A DNA stretch of 64,000 nt from Hexactinellida sp. DTS-2022 (Eukaryota > Porifera > Hexactinellida). The notes beneath the pieces were generated by a model. It was not told the origin of the DNA and ran no database searches. It saw only the letters and a list, made by a program, of their open reading frames with translations. Within the stretch, counting starts at the first letter, position 1; each line of letters starts with the position of its first letter. Position numbers and translations under genes: made by a program. Of the stretch, positions 1 to 11,498 are shown piece after piece. The stretch spans positions 1,922,001 through 1,986,000 of the forward strand of contig JAPNXP010000013.1 in assembly GCA_028753945.1 (NCBI GenBank), in the 5' to 3' direction.

Positions 1-1960
1 TTACCAATTGTTGAAAAGTATATCTGTAAGTCTACAGCTTCTCCAGACTAGAGATGTAATCTTGTTCAGATGTGAGCGTTTTACCTATGAAACCGATTTA
101 ACAACATATTAAACAGCAAACTAACAACCGTAGTCAATCACTCCAACACAGGATACAAAAACGGTGTATGTAGTGAACGAAATTGTGTTGTATTTTATAT
201 TGCCTAGAGTTAGTTGAGTCATGAAATATACCATCGTAGCTAAATATTATAACCATACCAAAATAATATATTGATATATTATAATATTTCTAAGTAGAAC
301 AAGATTCGATAATTCGTGTATATTCTCGGACTGAGTCTTTAAAATAATAATGTATTCGGGTATCTGCGGGTCTAAATATAATTTTCATTAATATGATTGA
401 TAAAAGACTAGATTTCATGTTGATACTGAATTTCTATTGCCCTCCATTATATATTTTTACTTTTGATGGTCTAACAATCCATGTAAATTAATTCGAATAA
501 GGGAATGTGGAGAAGAGTAAAATCGGTATAATTAGTTAATGAATTTTATATTTTATTATCATTAGAAAGATTAAAGAAAATACTTGTCGAAACATGTCAT
601 CACATTGTTGTTACTATTTATGTACATATGCTATCCTAGAGATTTAAAGAGAAAATCGTATGACTTCAGTTAGGTGAAATTGAAATGTATCCATAATTAT
701 TCTGCACTATTGTAATGTTTGTCTAGGTTTTCGACTATGCTGAATCCAAAAGATGAAAAATAATTTCATTTTAACAATGATTTTTTCACAATTTTTCTCC
801 TACTTTGCCCACCGTGGAGAAGTTGTTCGAATTGATTGAAGCCATTTGTCTCAGCTTTTTTTAAACAGTCCATATTGCGTAGCTGTTTATAGCAAGCATG
901 GCTTGACAAATGAGACTTGAGTTAAAAAATAATTTCATTCATGTTATAGTCCGCCTAGAATTTGTAACAATCGAGTTTTTCAGTTGATCTAGAATAATGT
1001 GCAATTGAGTTACTAGATCTGGAAAATTATGCGTCCCAGGACTGTATCAACTCATTTTAAGTTGGAAAAAATCAATGAATTTGAATGAGTTGGTGATGCA
1101 AAAATTAGTGAGTTGAGTGAGTTGTTAGCATTGGAAAATGAATCTTAAAAGAGTTCATATCAAGCTGATTTCGTTGTAACCGTTGTTCATTATAAATGAA
1201 TTTCGTTTTAACCGGAGTTTGTTATTAGCAGAATTCGATGTACTGGTATAACCGGAGTATAATCAAAAGCGTGTAGGCTATATGGGAAATATATGACTTC
1301 GCTACGACTTCGTCATTATCAGGTACTCGTTATATTCGCATTGGTTATAACGTGAGTTGACTGTAAGTATATGATTCATCATGCAAAGCTTTTTTGCTAT
1401 ATATAAATGATCGAAATCTGTAACCTATAGTGAACTTTCATAATAGTGTGGAATGCAGGTGTGATCATTTCAGAATGCTCTAGAGTCTAAACTACATAAT
1501 TACTGACTAATGATGGCTTTTAACCATTTGTTATTTCGTCTTTCGTGAAACTGATAACAAATTAATGTTTCAATTGTTCGAGATGTTCACGTTTGATGTC
1601 AATTATTAAGTAAATCGTAAATTGTTATATAAGGCCATTTCGCCTTACTGAACTATCTATTACTTAAAGGCTATTTGATAATTATGTTGTATTTCTTCAT
1701 TTCATTATCTGGTAATGATAAATCTGTTATTTAGGAAGGTGATATTATGGTAAACCCTTCGGAATTCTGCAATGCTACCATTTGATTAGGGTTTGAAAAT
1801 TAATGATTTATTATCCATCATTCTTTAGAATGACCAAGGGTGTGATCTGTGATTGGTCTTCACACTCGGTTAACCGGTTAAACGCTTCTGAAAGTTTAAA
1901 CAAAATATAAAAATTTCTCGGGAAATGTTTAACTTGTAATAACATATTTACATTTTTAGT
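1..1960. other. gene-free AT-rich DNA
   Basis: No coding region, RNA gene or bounded element could be supported. The stretch is strongly AT-rich, with stop codons in all frames. Near 1865-1885 there is a short GGTTAACCGGTTAAAC motif like the ends of the hAT-type element at 55381-55985, but with no partner end. Confidence 0.5.
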
Positions 1961-1964
1961 ACCC

Positions 1965-2100
1965 TGCTTTTAACTTCTTTAGACGCTTTGTAATGTTCAA
2001 TGTTATTACATGATAATAACTTAAATTATTTGAATAAAATGTATTGAAATTGTACATGGGATGCTGACACATTCCTCAGATTCCCTGGAAATGTCACGGT
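1965..2100 (+). repeat. fragment of palindromic repeat family D
   Basis: This stretch aligns by eye with 7226-7345 and 11950-12060: a run resembling TAAACGC, then ATGTTC, an AAATT-rich stretch, and finally a block GACACATTCCTC followed by GGAAAT. It is an eroded internal part of family D, whose best-bounded copy is 11696-12525. No ends are preserved here. Confidence 0.5.
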
Positions 2101-2407
2101 TCCAATTAAGACTCGGCCGATGGCGGCCCTGCCGAACAGACCTCTGCCTTAAAAATACCAACATGTGATACATGCAACTTACAAAAGACATCGACCAAAT
2201 CAATTAAATTTTAATCCATTGCATTGGCATATATAATCTGTGTTAGAAGTACTATTGTGTACTTAAATCTTTTCAAATCTCTGCGTAAGAAGTTTGGTAC
2301 ACACAATCGAAATTTCATTTTTGGTAGTAATGACCTCATTATATCTGACACCCCAATATCTGTAAATTGCACCAGTTAAACTGATTCTGGAATTTATTTG
2401 AAATCTA

Positions 2408-2482
2408 TTTTTTCAGGTCATTTCAGGTCATTTCAGGTCAATTTCAAGTCAATTCCAGGTCATTCCAGGTCAATTTCAGGTA
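2408..2482. repeat. tandem TTTCAGGTCA array
   Basis: About seven imperfect copies of a roughly 10-base unit, ATTTCAGGTC, lie head to tail and degrade to TTCCAGGTC and TTTCAAGTC. A related AGGTC array lies 1 kb away at 3470-3605, on the other side of a Helitron-like insertion. Confidence 0.75.
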
Positions 2483-2690
2483 CTAGTTCAAGTCTAATAT
2501 ATTATATTTGTATACTACGGTACTAGTAAATAGTGAGGTTTATACAACATAGAGCATCAATTTATTAATTGGTGTAGAGTTGATCAGCATTTCCCACCGA
2601 CTTTTTGCGATGCGCTCATATTTTGCTTGTAGAGACGCTTTAAGGGCGAGATATCAAAACTTAAGCGCGTCATTTTATGCAAAAATGCAC

Positions 2691-3370
2691 TCCATTTTGA
2701 AATATTAAAACAAGGCTGGGTGTATATATATGTGTATATATACATATATTTGTTTGTATGTTCCGAGTTGATTGAAGAAACTGGACGGTTTCCAAATGTG
2801 ATTTTTGGCATATACAGGTCCGTAGCCACCAATTAAAGTGGTCCGGTTAGACCGGGCTGGATACAGTACCAACAGGACCAAGTGGTCAGGTAAACCTGTC
2901 CAAACTGACCAAGTGGTGCCAAAAGTGGTCAGGTTGAAACCTGACCAACCGGACCAGTGGCTACGGCCCTGATATAGGGGTAACTTTTTGCACGCGCCAA
3001 CAAGTTGAGGTTTCCACTCAAAATTTCTCACACCTCGACAAGTTATGACGTCATTGTCACATTTCCAGAACCCTGAAATTCCCTTAATCGCACATAATTC
3101 GCGCCCTCTAAGAGATAAAATCTGAAAATTTAATAGAACCTGCACATTAATGATGCGGAGACGTTGGTCACCACATATTGCTAGCATGCTTACTCTTTTG
3201 CGAATTATTACGTCATCATAAAAATTTCACATTGTTAAATTGACTATTTAGGCCTATTTACGCTTTATAATCACTGTTAGAAGTATATAAACCACACATC
3301 AACCGCGAAGCGGTTGGTGTGTGTGGTTGTGTTCAGCCGCGAAGCGAACCTAGCAAGCGAAGCGCGCTAG
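2691..3370 (+). mobile_element. Helitron-like non-autonomous element, family A (copy 1)
   Basis: The sequence matches 13913-14424 (minus), 40546-41613 (plus) and 54728-55106 (plus). Shared landmarks are GTTCCGAGTTGATTGAAG near the 5' end, GAGGTTTCCACTCAAAA in the middle, and a 3' end with the palindrome AACCGCGAAGCGGTT, then GCGAAGCGCGCTAG followed by T. The CTAG|T terminus with an upstream GC-rich hairpin is the Helitron 3' signature (CTRR|T). The 5' end is eroded here compared with the TCTATACTATTAAAAC start of other copies. A 157 bp MITE interrupts it. It encodes no protein. Confidence 0.75.
2815..2971. mobile_element. 157 bp MITE with CAGGNCCGTAGCCAC ends
   Basis: Terminal inverted repeats read CAGGTCCGTAGCCACC (left) and CAGGGCCGTAGCCACT (right, reverse complement). 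The flanks repeat ATATA at 2810-2814 and 2972-2976. Uninterrupted family A copies read GGCATATAGGGGTAAC here, so they show the empty site. The interior is a folded series of ACCGGAC/GTGGTC motifs. Confidence 0.85.
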
Positions 3371-3469
3371 TTTTGAAACAAAGCTCAGCAAATGTGATGG
3401 CATGTTTAACGCGCTTTGTATATCTGAAAAATAAATCCAACCGAGTTGACCCTTTGATAGACTAGGTCC

Positions 3470-3605
3470 AGGTCTGGTCAAAAAGTTAGGTCAGGTCAAA
3501 ATCATGCAAGTTTAAGTTCAGGTCAGGTCAGGTCAGGTCAAGGCGTTCAGAAAATAGGTTCAGGTCACTCAAAGGTCAGGTCAGGTCAGGTCATGACCTG
3601 ACCTT
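3470..3605. repeat. AGGTC pentamer array
   Basis: Runs of AGGTCAGGTCAGGTC occur in several blocks and end with a short inverted segment, TCATGACCTGACC. It is a simple-sequence array related to 2408-2482. AGGTCA is also the nuclear-receptor half-site, but the array structure alone explains the motif. Confidence 0.75.
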
Positions 3606-3979
3606 TTGACAAGCCTGCTACCGTAATTGGAAGTAGACATGGCAGACGGTAGAGTTTACAATCGCTGTACGCATGGTTGTCGAGATAACTACCCTCCTGA
3701 TGAGCACTAGAATGGGACGAAACCACCCAAGTAACATCCTTGTGAGTTGAGGTCATCAAGAGCGCTTAGTCTTCCTACTAGTCCTACTTCCTACTCGTCT
3801 CATAACTTATTTACCAAGTTCATTCTAAAGATTCCTCACTCAAGAATTTTTGTATTTTTGATATCCATCTACATTTTCTTAAAAGTTTTTATCACCTCTA
3901 AAGGGAATATATATATACAGCGAAGTTTTAAGGAAATTATGTCCACCTCAGATGCGTGTTATCTAGTAATACGTATAAG

Positions 3980-4115
3980 CGTGACCTTGGAAATAAAAGG
4001 CCTGAGTGCTGGTTTGAACCATGGATTACTTAAAGTCCATTTTTCAATGCACTTTAAGTTATCCATTGTACTTAAATTTTCGCTTGGCACTCAGGCCTTT
4101 TATTCAAAGGTCACG
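3980..4115. mobile_element. 136 bp palindromic MITE made of family D ends
   Basis: The left end CGTGACCTTGGAAATAAAAG and the right end, in reverse complement CGTGACCTTTGAATAAAAG, form a near-perfect hairpin. Both arms continue with GCCTGAGTGC and an AAGT-rich centre. These are the terminal sequences of the 830 bp element at 11696-12525, so this looks like a minimal, internally deleted derivative. Confidence 0.8.
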
Positions 4116-4927
4116 GCATGGCCTACTATATTATACGGCTAGATAAGTCAAGTATTTGCCATTTTATTTCCAAGCTAGTGTTTACTTTCTAATTGCTCGT
4201 AAAATAAATTACATATTGTCATGGAATAAATTATACTTAGGTTTTCAAATACGCTGGAAACATCTAAAATACTTTTTAGAATGATTTATCATCGGATTTA
4301 ACCACAATGATGTAATCAAATATACATACCCATATATGGTAATTAATACTAATTATGAAGTAGAGATTTGAAATAGAGATTGAAGTAGAGATTTTGTGAA
4401 CATTTGCTAAATAAGTCCCAAGAACGGTCATTAAACTGACTTGGCAACATGTACGTCGTCAAACAGCACTTTTAAGACTTAGATTAAAATCTAACTATAC
4501 ATTTCAAAAAGATACAAAACATATGGTTTGATAACAATAGCATAATTATTTACTTACATTGACGTTGAAAAGAATTAGAGTGAAAGGAATGACATAATTT
4601 GTTACTGTTGTTAGTTTTTTTACAAGAAAAATGCATTAGGATAAAAACGGCAAAGTTAGATTCTCAAATTATCTAAAAAAATAACATTTATTTAACATCA
4701 TTACCATATATGGGTATGTATATTTGATTACGTCATTGTGGTTAAATCTGATGAGAAATCATTCTCAAAAGTATTTTAGATGTTTCCAGCGTATTTGAAA
4801 ACCTAAGTTTAGTTTATTCCATGACAATAGGTGATTTGTTTTACGAGCAATTAGAAAGTAAACACTGGCCTGGAAATAAAATGGCAAATACTTGACTTAT
4901 CTAGCCGTATTATATAGTAGGCCATGG
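4116..4927. mobile_element. palindromic element with ~229 bp inverted arms
   Basis: The arm 4116-4345 is repeated in inverse orientation at 4699-4927, starting with ATGGCCTACTATATTATACG and including GCTGGAAACATCTAAAATAC. The central 350 bases have no recognisable gene. It directly abuts the 136 bp palindrome on its left. No clear target duplication was seen. The arm motif TATAGTAGGCCATGG also occurs near 35775. Confidence 0.75.
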
Positions 4928-4937
4928 TCACCGTAAA

Positions 4938-5790
4938 AGCAAATGAACAAGCAAATTTGATAACACCTCTGAAGTGACACAATGATGATGTCATTGAATA
5001 TAAGTCAGAAGCATATAGTCTAAAGACAAAGTGTAAAATGTTGACAAGAATTTCATAAACCACCTCTAAGAAAACTATTCGATGATGCTCAAGAGAGCCC
5101 ATTTGCGTGTGAAATCACGTTTACTCAAGAAAGCTTGTGAACTTTAGCTACCATTGAACGCATCTGATTTTATTCATATCAATCAAACGACCACATTTGA
5201 AAAAGTATTTCAAATTATGTGTAACGAGTGGCGATCAAACTTGCGTTGTATTTTACCGGAACTATTAAAATAATTATATCAGAGGTCGCAGATATTCAAA
5301 TTTATTGTACATTTTAACAATACCCATACAATTTACTCAATTATGGACAGTATTTATTACAGTTGGATGGCATAATCTACCAGTTATACATTCTTGAATG
5401 ATCGGAAAAAGTCAACTTTGTTTCAAGCTGTGATAGACAAATTTCTAGCTGCATTCCAAACTTTCGAACCACTGGCGTCAATGTCAGATTGGGCCCGGCA
5501 ACACGGATTGCAATAAAGAATTCTATTTTGGAATTGTATGGATGTTGGTTCCAATCCAAGCAGTGAGGTAGGGTATTAAATTTTGTATAATACATGAAGG
5601 TAGTGTCTAAACCAATTCTAACAAGTGAAAGTTGTGTCCACAATTATTCTAACAAATGAAATCGTGTCAAAGATTTATCACATTCGAAATGTGAAAACTC
5701 ATAAAATTATAACGAATGAAATCTCCAAAATTCTAACAATTGAAGGCGCCTCCCTGAAAGACGAAGTAATTCATGGTTATAATCCGTGAC
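4938..5790. other. gene-free AT-rich DNA
   Basis: No gene or bounded repeat could be supported. Short open frames occur but show no domain and no codon structure. Confidence 0.45.
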
Positions 5791-5794
5791 ACAC

Positions 5795-5990
5795 TATAGG
5801 CTGGATAGCAGTGTATTATACAGCCATTGTAAACACGCTCCTAATCCTAGCCTGATGCAATTTTCATACTCCTAAATCACCAATTTATGTTGCTGTATAG
5901 GAGAGGATTCCAAATTTTCGCGCTCCTAATTAAATTATCCAAAAATCATACTCCAAAAGGAGCGTCTCGCACTCCTGGATAATTCCTTGC
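5795..5990 (+). repeat. interspersed repeat E (inverse copy at 26698-26885)
   Basis: About 190 bp match 26698-26885 in reverse complement. Shared blocks are TGTATTATACAGC, CGCTCCTAAT, AGAGGATTCCAAATTTTC, CCAAAAATCAT and AAAAGGAGCGTCT, in the same order. It has no coding content. The two copies define a dispersed repeat, probably non-autonomous. Confidence 0.7.
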
Positions 5991-6960
5991 CTGGAAGCAA
6001 AGTATTATCTAGGTGCTTGTATTATGATTCAATTTAGGTGCCTTTGTAGATTGGAAAATGCGCTCTCTATTGAATATAGAAATATCGGATATTGGGCAGT
6101 TTTGCTCTGAGAAATATCTGGATATAAATACGCTTTCTAATCAAGGATTGGTAATAATCAAATTAGTTCAACAGAAATAATAGTAATAATTTAAGTACTA
6201 GTAATTGAACTTAACCAATTATAACATAATTTTCTTAAGATTTAACTATATGATATGTTCATAATCAAACTTCAAAATTGTTTTTGTTGCGCTATATGAC
6301 AGATTCTACCTGACTGAATAAACTGAAATTTCATAAATATCCAAAACTTTTAGTAGCTTGCTACACAGCACATTCTTTCATTGAAAACTAACGTCCGTCT
6401 TTAACAATATTTATTCGTTTTAATGTTACTTCCTCCCTATTTGTATAGTTTGCATGGAGCAATCAAATCTTTCATTTTTATTTTATACTTTTATATATTA
6501 TATATATTTAGTGACTCAGTTCAGAAATCTGCTATCTTCGTTGCTAGTAGTTATTCTTTCGAAAGATTGGATTACAATGACACAGTTGATGTATTTCAAG
6601 CCGCTAAGTATTTGCGTTACTGTAAACCTGGTTCCTTCCAAAGACAGGTATATGCATTGTATTTATTTTGACAATAATTATTCGATTAAGTAAAAGAAAT
6701 GCTTCTTGCTTGGATTTAGATCCGCATTGTAAAATCTTGATGACTCATTAATGGTGTCTATCAATTATCACGGTTGTCATGGATCGTAGGGGGAGTATTC
6801 AATTCACGACTTGAAGAAAGCATAATGGATGATCAATCATTAATCAGTTAATAAATTAGTATGATAGAAATTACAAAATTGAAGGCAGGTGTGGATGCTT
6901 GTTTGTTTATATAGCTTAACAATAAGTCTTTCTGTCCATAATTACACTTATACCTTTAAC
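5991..6960. other. gene-free AT-rich DNA
   Basis: Nothing supportable was found. Two overlapping open frames near 6423-6693 have no recognisable domain and are probably chance. Confidence 0.45.
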
Positions 6961-6964
6961 CGTG

Positions 6965-7600
6965 ACCTACGTTATAATAAGGCCTATTCAGTGTTATCAA
7001 AATGTTGACTATGGATACTGTCGAAGGCCATTGTTAAATAGAGGGCACTTCTTTATCTCAATTATTAGTAATGGTAGACCTGAATATGTTTTGTAACTAT
7101 ATGGGAACATCCGAATATGATATATAGAACCTTTCAGAATGGAAATATGTCATCATTTGATGACGTAATCGTCAATTTTCGTTCGAATTATCATGTTTTT
7201 TAAAGCCTTGTTTTAACACAATTAAACGCATTATATATGTTCAACATTGGTACATGATGATTCCCAGACCTAGTTAAATAAAATAAATCAAAATTATAAA
7301 AGGAATGTTGACACATTCCTCGGTTGTCAGGCAAATGTATATTTCCTAAATGAGCCATAACACCAAAACTATAATTGTTATGTAAACTAGACTACGCCTC
7401 ATCTATCCGCAATAGGTGACTTCCTATTCATCGATAGTACATTTTATATGCCTTACTTTGATACTTTTTGATTTTATGAGCTCAGTACCATTTACGAAAT
7501 ACGAGTTAATTATCTCATTAACTCAAAAAGTATCAAAGTAAGGCATAGAAAATGAACTTTCGATGAATAGGAAGTCACCTATAAATCTGAAAACAAGTTA
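6965..7600 (+). mobile_element. family D copy with internal hairpin
   Basis: The start CCGTGACCTACGTTATAATAAGGCC matches the family D terminus (CGTGACCTTCGATATAAAAG at 11696). The interior follows the same order: GATGACGT block, TAAACGC, ATTCCTCGG, TAACTATAAT. Near its 3' side 7418-7470 and 7527-7581 form a hairpin (GGTGACTTCCTATTCATCGA and its inverse, then CCTTACTTTGATACTTTTTG). The right terminus is not clear. Confidence 0.65.
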
Positions 7601-7797
7601 TTAGTGACCTAACCTCCCCATACATCCACATCAAATCCTCTCTATTAATTTATTAACAGAATGCACTGTTATGCAAGTATTAACAGGCCGGACTACTTTA
7701 TTAACAGGTGGGACTGGTATATTTACAGCAGGCAGTACTGAACGCAATAACACACTGCACTCGATATGACATAGATTAATTAAGATACAGTGAGCGA

Positions 7798-8020
7798 CAA
7801 TTACAGGGAAATAGGCATTTACAGCTGACACCCAATCAGGTTATTGACATATAGGTTAATGTTATCTAGGAATTGAATGGCATCGTTGAAAATGATGTAC
7901 CTGCTTAATAATAAATTTCTGGATGATTGAAGGTGAATTGATTGAGAATTAAGTTTTTAGTTGGTTAACAGTCTATATTATTCAGCCATGATTATTGATT
8001 AAGTATTTAACGTGGGAAAA
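7798..8020 (+). repeat. interspersed repeat F (direct copy at 20690-20915)
   Basis: About 220 bp align with 20690-20915. Shared blocks are GGAAATAGGCATTT, TTATTGACATATAGGTTA, GGAATTGAATGGCATC, AAAATGATGTA, GGTTAACA/TTGTTAACA and CATGATTATTGAT. No coding content and no inverted ends were identified, so the class is unknown. Confidence 0.7.
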
Positions 8021-8340
8021 ATAACTTAAAACCTAGTATTACAACTGGAAATTTATTTTGAAAGGAATGTAAGCAGGATGGATGTGTGTCAGATGAGATT
8101 CTCGCAAGTATGAGTACTCTTAGCAACTTAAATCGTTTTAAATAACATAGTACTTTGTTTTGGATCATAGCTAGCTCACTATTTATCCTCCCAAGCTTAT
8201 AAACTTAACTTATTGGATTTTCTAGAGCTTTGTTGAGTTCCTAGGCATTTGTCTGGTTGATGGTTTTGTATTTAATAGATGGTATCTATTTGTTGATTAT
8301 TTTTATATTCTAGGAGGTATGTAGAGTAAACATACATGCA
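8021..8340. other. gene-free AT-rich DNA
   Basis: No supportable feature. Confidence 0.4.
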
Positions 8341-8347
8341 TTACTAT

Positions 8348-9097
8348 TAGAGCACTGCGCGGGGTGGGTTGATAAATGCGGGTTGCGGGACCCGCAACCC
8401 GCGGGTTCTTGCTGGTCAAAGGATCAGAATATTTGTGGGGCGGTGCGGGTCACGGATACGTCTCGCGGGTTTGAGCAAGAGTTCTCGTAAAGGGTTATTT
8501 TGGAGCGCAGTGTTCACTAATTGTAGCAATGTACCCCTCTATCGTTCCTAAACAAAATAACGATCAATATAATCTTAAGATGGCAGAAGTCTTGCGATGG
8601 AACGAATTGTTCGGTGAATTTATTCGTAATCCCGAATAGTAAACTCGTAATTCTATCTTCAAATTTCCCTCCAAACATATTGCCGTCTTCTTTATTCCCT
8701 AACCCTAATCTGTTTCGGAATGTGAAAATTGAAACTGAAAGTAAATACAATTTAAATTGAAAGTGAAACTGAGACTGGGTTTTTTTCTATTTATACTAAA
8801 AACCCCAAGCCATCTTCGGGTTAATTAATTAATTAATTAATTAATTAATTAATTAATTAAGGATGTAAATATTTTTGTGCCCGCATTATGCGCCGAGTGT
8901 TTACACCCTATTATATAATCCTAGCGATAATACTGGTCAGCGAATGTTGGTGCGGGTTGGGCTCGGGTTAATGTGAGTTAGTTGCGGGTTGGTGCGGGTT
9001 CATTTGTGTTATTGTAGGATTTTCGCGGCTGGGCGGGTCAATCACTAATAGATGCGGGGCAGGTGGGGGTCCCGCATATGACCCGCGCAGAGCTCTA
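8348..9097. mobile_element. hAT-like element with TAGAGCNCTGCGCGGGT ends
   Basis: The left end is TAGAGCACTGCGCGGGGT; the right end in reverse complement is TAGAGCTCTGCGCGGGTC. Ends are G-rich (many GCGGGTT repeats) against an AT-rich background. Flanks share TACTAT with a one-base shift, so the 8-base target duplication is only approximate. The interior has a TTAA microsatellite and no recognisable transposase. A related fragment lies at 49145-49475. Confidence 0.7.
8819..8861. repeat. TTAA microsatellite
   Basis: About ten perfect TTAA units run head to tail within the hAT-like element. Confidence 0.95.
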
Positions 9098-9822
9098 ATA
9101 CTATATGCCCAATCTTGGAGTACGAAAATAAGGAGAGTACCCAATTGGAAAAGTGGACCATGAATTGCTTAGAAAAGTGCCAAATAAGATATTTCAGAAT
9201 ACATTGATATGAACACAAATTTAATTATTTGGGTATTCAAAGATATATTCCTCTTCCACATCAACTATTATTGTGGATTTATTCATGAAAATATATTGAA
9301 AACTATTATACATTCTCATAATATTATTTTACTGTGCCGACTATACTTTAATATAGTGACCCAGTATTGAAATCACTGCCTTTATTACTGTGCCGACTAT
9401 ACTATAGTATAGTGGCCCAGTATTGAAATGACTTCCTTGGTATATTATTATGATTATTTTCCTTCCGTATCCTCTCCACTAAACAGACTTTTATTAACTA
9501 AGATCCCTCATTTCCAGCATAGGTGTCTCATGGGTTTACAGATATGCACCTGGGGTCACGATTTTTTATTGCACTTTTTTGGAAACATTTTTGCACCTGT
9601 ATAATGTTAGAAAAGGAACAATAATTAGTGCGGCAAATATTCCATTTATATGCATTCGATAGAGACTTTATTTCCACACCCTTTGACAGTGCACGAATTT
9701 TCAAATTGCGCTTCGTTTGTGCCACAATTGAGTTGCAAATTTCTTTTGTTTACTAACACTTCAGTCCAATTGAAAGCGTTAAGTCTATTTCTATTGTTTC
9801 AACTCGTGATTAGTATATTGAT

Positions 9823-10574
9823 CATGCGCGGCGGCAGAGGGGGCAGCCGCCGCCCGCCCCCCCCCCCCCCCTAGTTAAAATTCTGCCCCCCTGCAGGGGG
9901 TGCATAATTTTAGAGTATTCTTGAGTTAAAATAATATGTGATAACTCCGCCCAGGCTAATTCCTGGACTCATGCCAAGAATTCCCTAAAATCTACTCATT
10001 CCAATTGACACGTTTCTTGAGTATCGAATTTCTAAAAAATTTAGCTCGCTCGATGTACAGCGCAACACACATATCATCGCCAAATACAGTCGAAATCGGG
10101 TTTTTTTGCTTATTGGGTTTTTTTGCCTCCTTTTGTCGTGCAAAAATGTGATATCTTAATGTGTTTTCCATCGGGTTTTTTTGCTTATTGGGTTTTTTTG
10201 CCTCCTTTTGTCGTGCATTTTGGAGGGCAAAAAAACCCGATTTCGACTGTATCTCGAATAGTAGCATCGCCGCACCCACAAAGTATCAAAAAATTGACTA
10301 ACGCTATTTGTCATAATTATTATTATTTTCTTCAAAAATCACATTATTTGAAATACAATGCTTGTTTATTAACTGAATATAAGCAAATATAATTTCAACA
10401 AAATCTCTGGATTTTCGATGAAGTCCCTCTATCCCTGGATAGCTTGTAAGCATTACAAGTTCATTGTTTCCCCATTGTTTTCAGATAAATTCTGACAGAT
10501 GGAAAAGCTGCCCCCCTGAATAAATTGGTCGCTCCCCTCCCCCCCCCCAAGGTCGAAAAAGCTGCGCGCGAATG
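9823..10574. mobile_element. 752 bp hAT-type element with ATATTGAT duplication
   Basis: An 8-base target duplication ATATTGAT flanks it at 9815-9822 and 10575-10582. Ends are CATGCGCGGCGGCAG and, in reverse complement, CATTCGCGCGCAGC. Both ends carry long C tracts. The duplication splits family C sequence that is continuous in other copies. A separate palindromic MITE sits inside. Confidence 0.8.
10087..10249. mobile_element. 163 bp TA-flanked MITE, CAGTCGAAATCGGG ends
   Basis: Perfect terminal repeats CAGTCGAAATCGGGTTTTTT are flanked by TA on both sides, the target used by Tc1/mariner/pogo elements. Its interior holds a tandem duplication (units starting near 10097 and 10171, each reading GGGTTTTTTTGCTTATTGGG). 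A relative with similar ends lies at 11149-11322. Confidence 0.85.
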
Positions 10575-11148
10575 ATATTGATTAAACTTGTGAGATTGAG
10601 TAGGCTTCTATTTTCCAATTGAAAACTAAGATTTACATCCCATAGCAACTACAGAATATGTTATTATATTTCCTTCTGCAAGAATAATCTTGTGCTATTG
10701 ATATACTGACGTAATTAATTGAAATTAATATAGTCAGTCATCTATAAGTCAGGATTTAACATATAGAGAAGCATCCAGTTTGTTTGTAGGGTTTATTAAA
10801 TGTGCTTTATTCAAAATTAGTAGGAAAATTCATTTAAATTACTATTTATGTCAATTAATTAAACTTAATAAATGTAAGTTGTCGTTGAAATTGGTGTTAA
10901 GAAATTAATAATATATATAAGTATTTATTTTGCAGTGTTTATGCACTTTTGGTGTACATCTATGTGCACCAGTGTACATACATGTACATTAAGAAGTTGG
11001 TGTTAATGCATGTGCACTGGTGTATATGCACTTTATGAACTATAATGGCTACAAGTGTATATACACCAATGTATTTGCTTATTTTGATGTCAATGGGAGC
11101 TTATGAATTAAGTATTGTGAATTCCTGTGTATCTATCTAGTTATGATT

Positions 11149-11322
11149 CAGTCGAAACAGGTTTTTCTAACCCCAGTTTTTTGTAATTAATCTTTTCTAT
11201 TTAATCAAAATGTGTATGAAATTCCAATTCTTTTTTATAATCAAACGGTTTATTCTAACTATTGGATTTTTCTTACTTTTTTTCCATGAAAATTATTGTT
11301 TAGAATAAACCGGTTTCGACTG
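11149..11322. mobile_element. 174 bp MITE with CAGTCGAAACNGGTTT ends
   Basis: The left end is CAGTCGAAACAGGTTTTTCT and the right end in reverse complement is CAGTCGAAACCGGTTTATTC. TA follows the right end; the left flank reads TT, probably mutated. It shares its first nine terminal bases with the MITE at 10087-10249, which suggests the same transposase source. Confidence 0.75.
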
Positions 11323-11498
11323 TATAACATTTGATTCTAATTGATAAGATGCAATTATTATCACGCAATGCATTTCAATAAACACAAATTCTTTGAATTT
11401 TATTGTAATTATTTTTCCAGGAATGCGTCCTACAATTGCATGTGTGAAAATCTAATTCATTGCAATTTTATCAAATTCATAATCATAACATCTATCTA

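Larger units (their letters stand above)
9330..10640 (+). repeat. family C repeat, copy 1 (interrupted)
   Basis: It begins with ACTGTGCCGACTATACT and TATAGTGACCCAGTATTGAA, a segment duplicated in tandem (9332-9377 and 9391-9430). It continues with a GCACCTGGGGT block and ends with TTTAACTTGTGA-like text and a CTTCTATTT block. Other copies are at 13365-14640, 27267-28165 and 42833-44670. A 752 bp hAT-type element interrupts it at 9823. Confidence 0.65.

Noticed and set aside
2705..3187. 160-residue open frame on the minus strand
   Set aside because: It lies wholly in a non-coding Helitron-like repeat and runs through a MITE; other copies of the repeat do not keep the frame.
2408..3605. Nuclear-receptor response element cluster (AGGTCA repeats)
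   Set aside because: The motif is the tandem repeat unit itself and there is no gene nearby.
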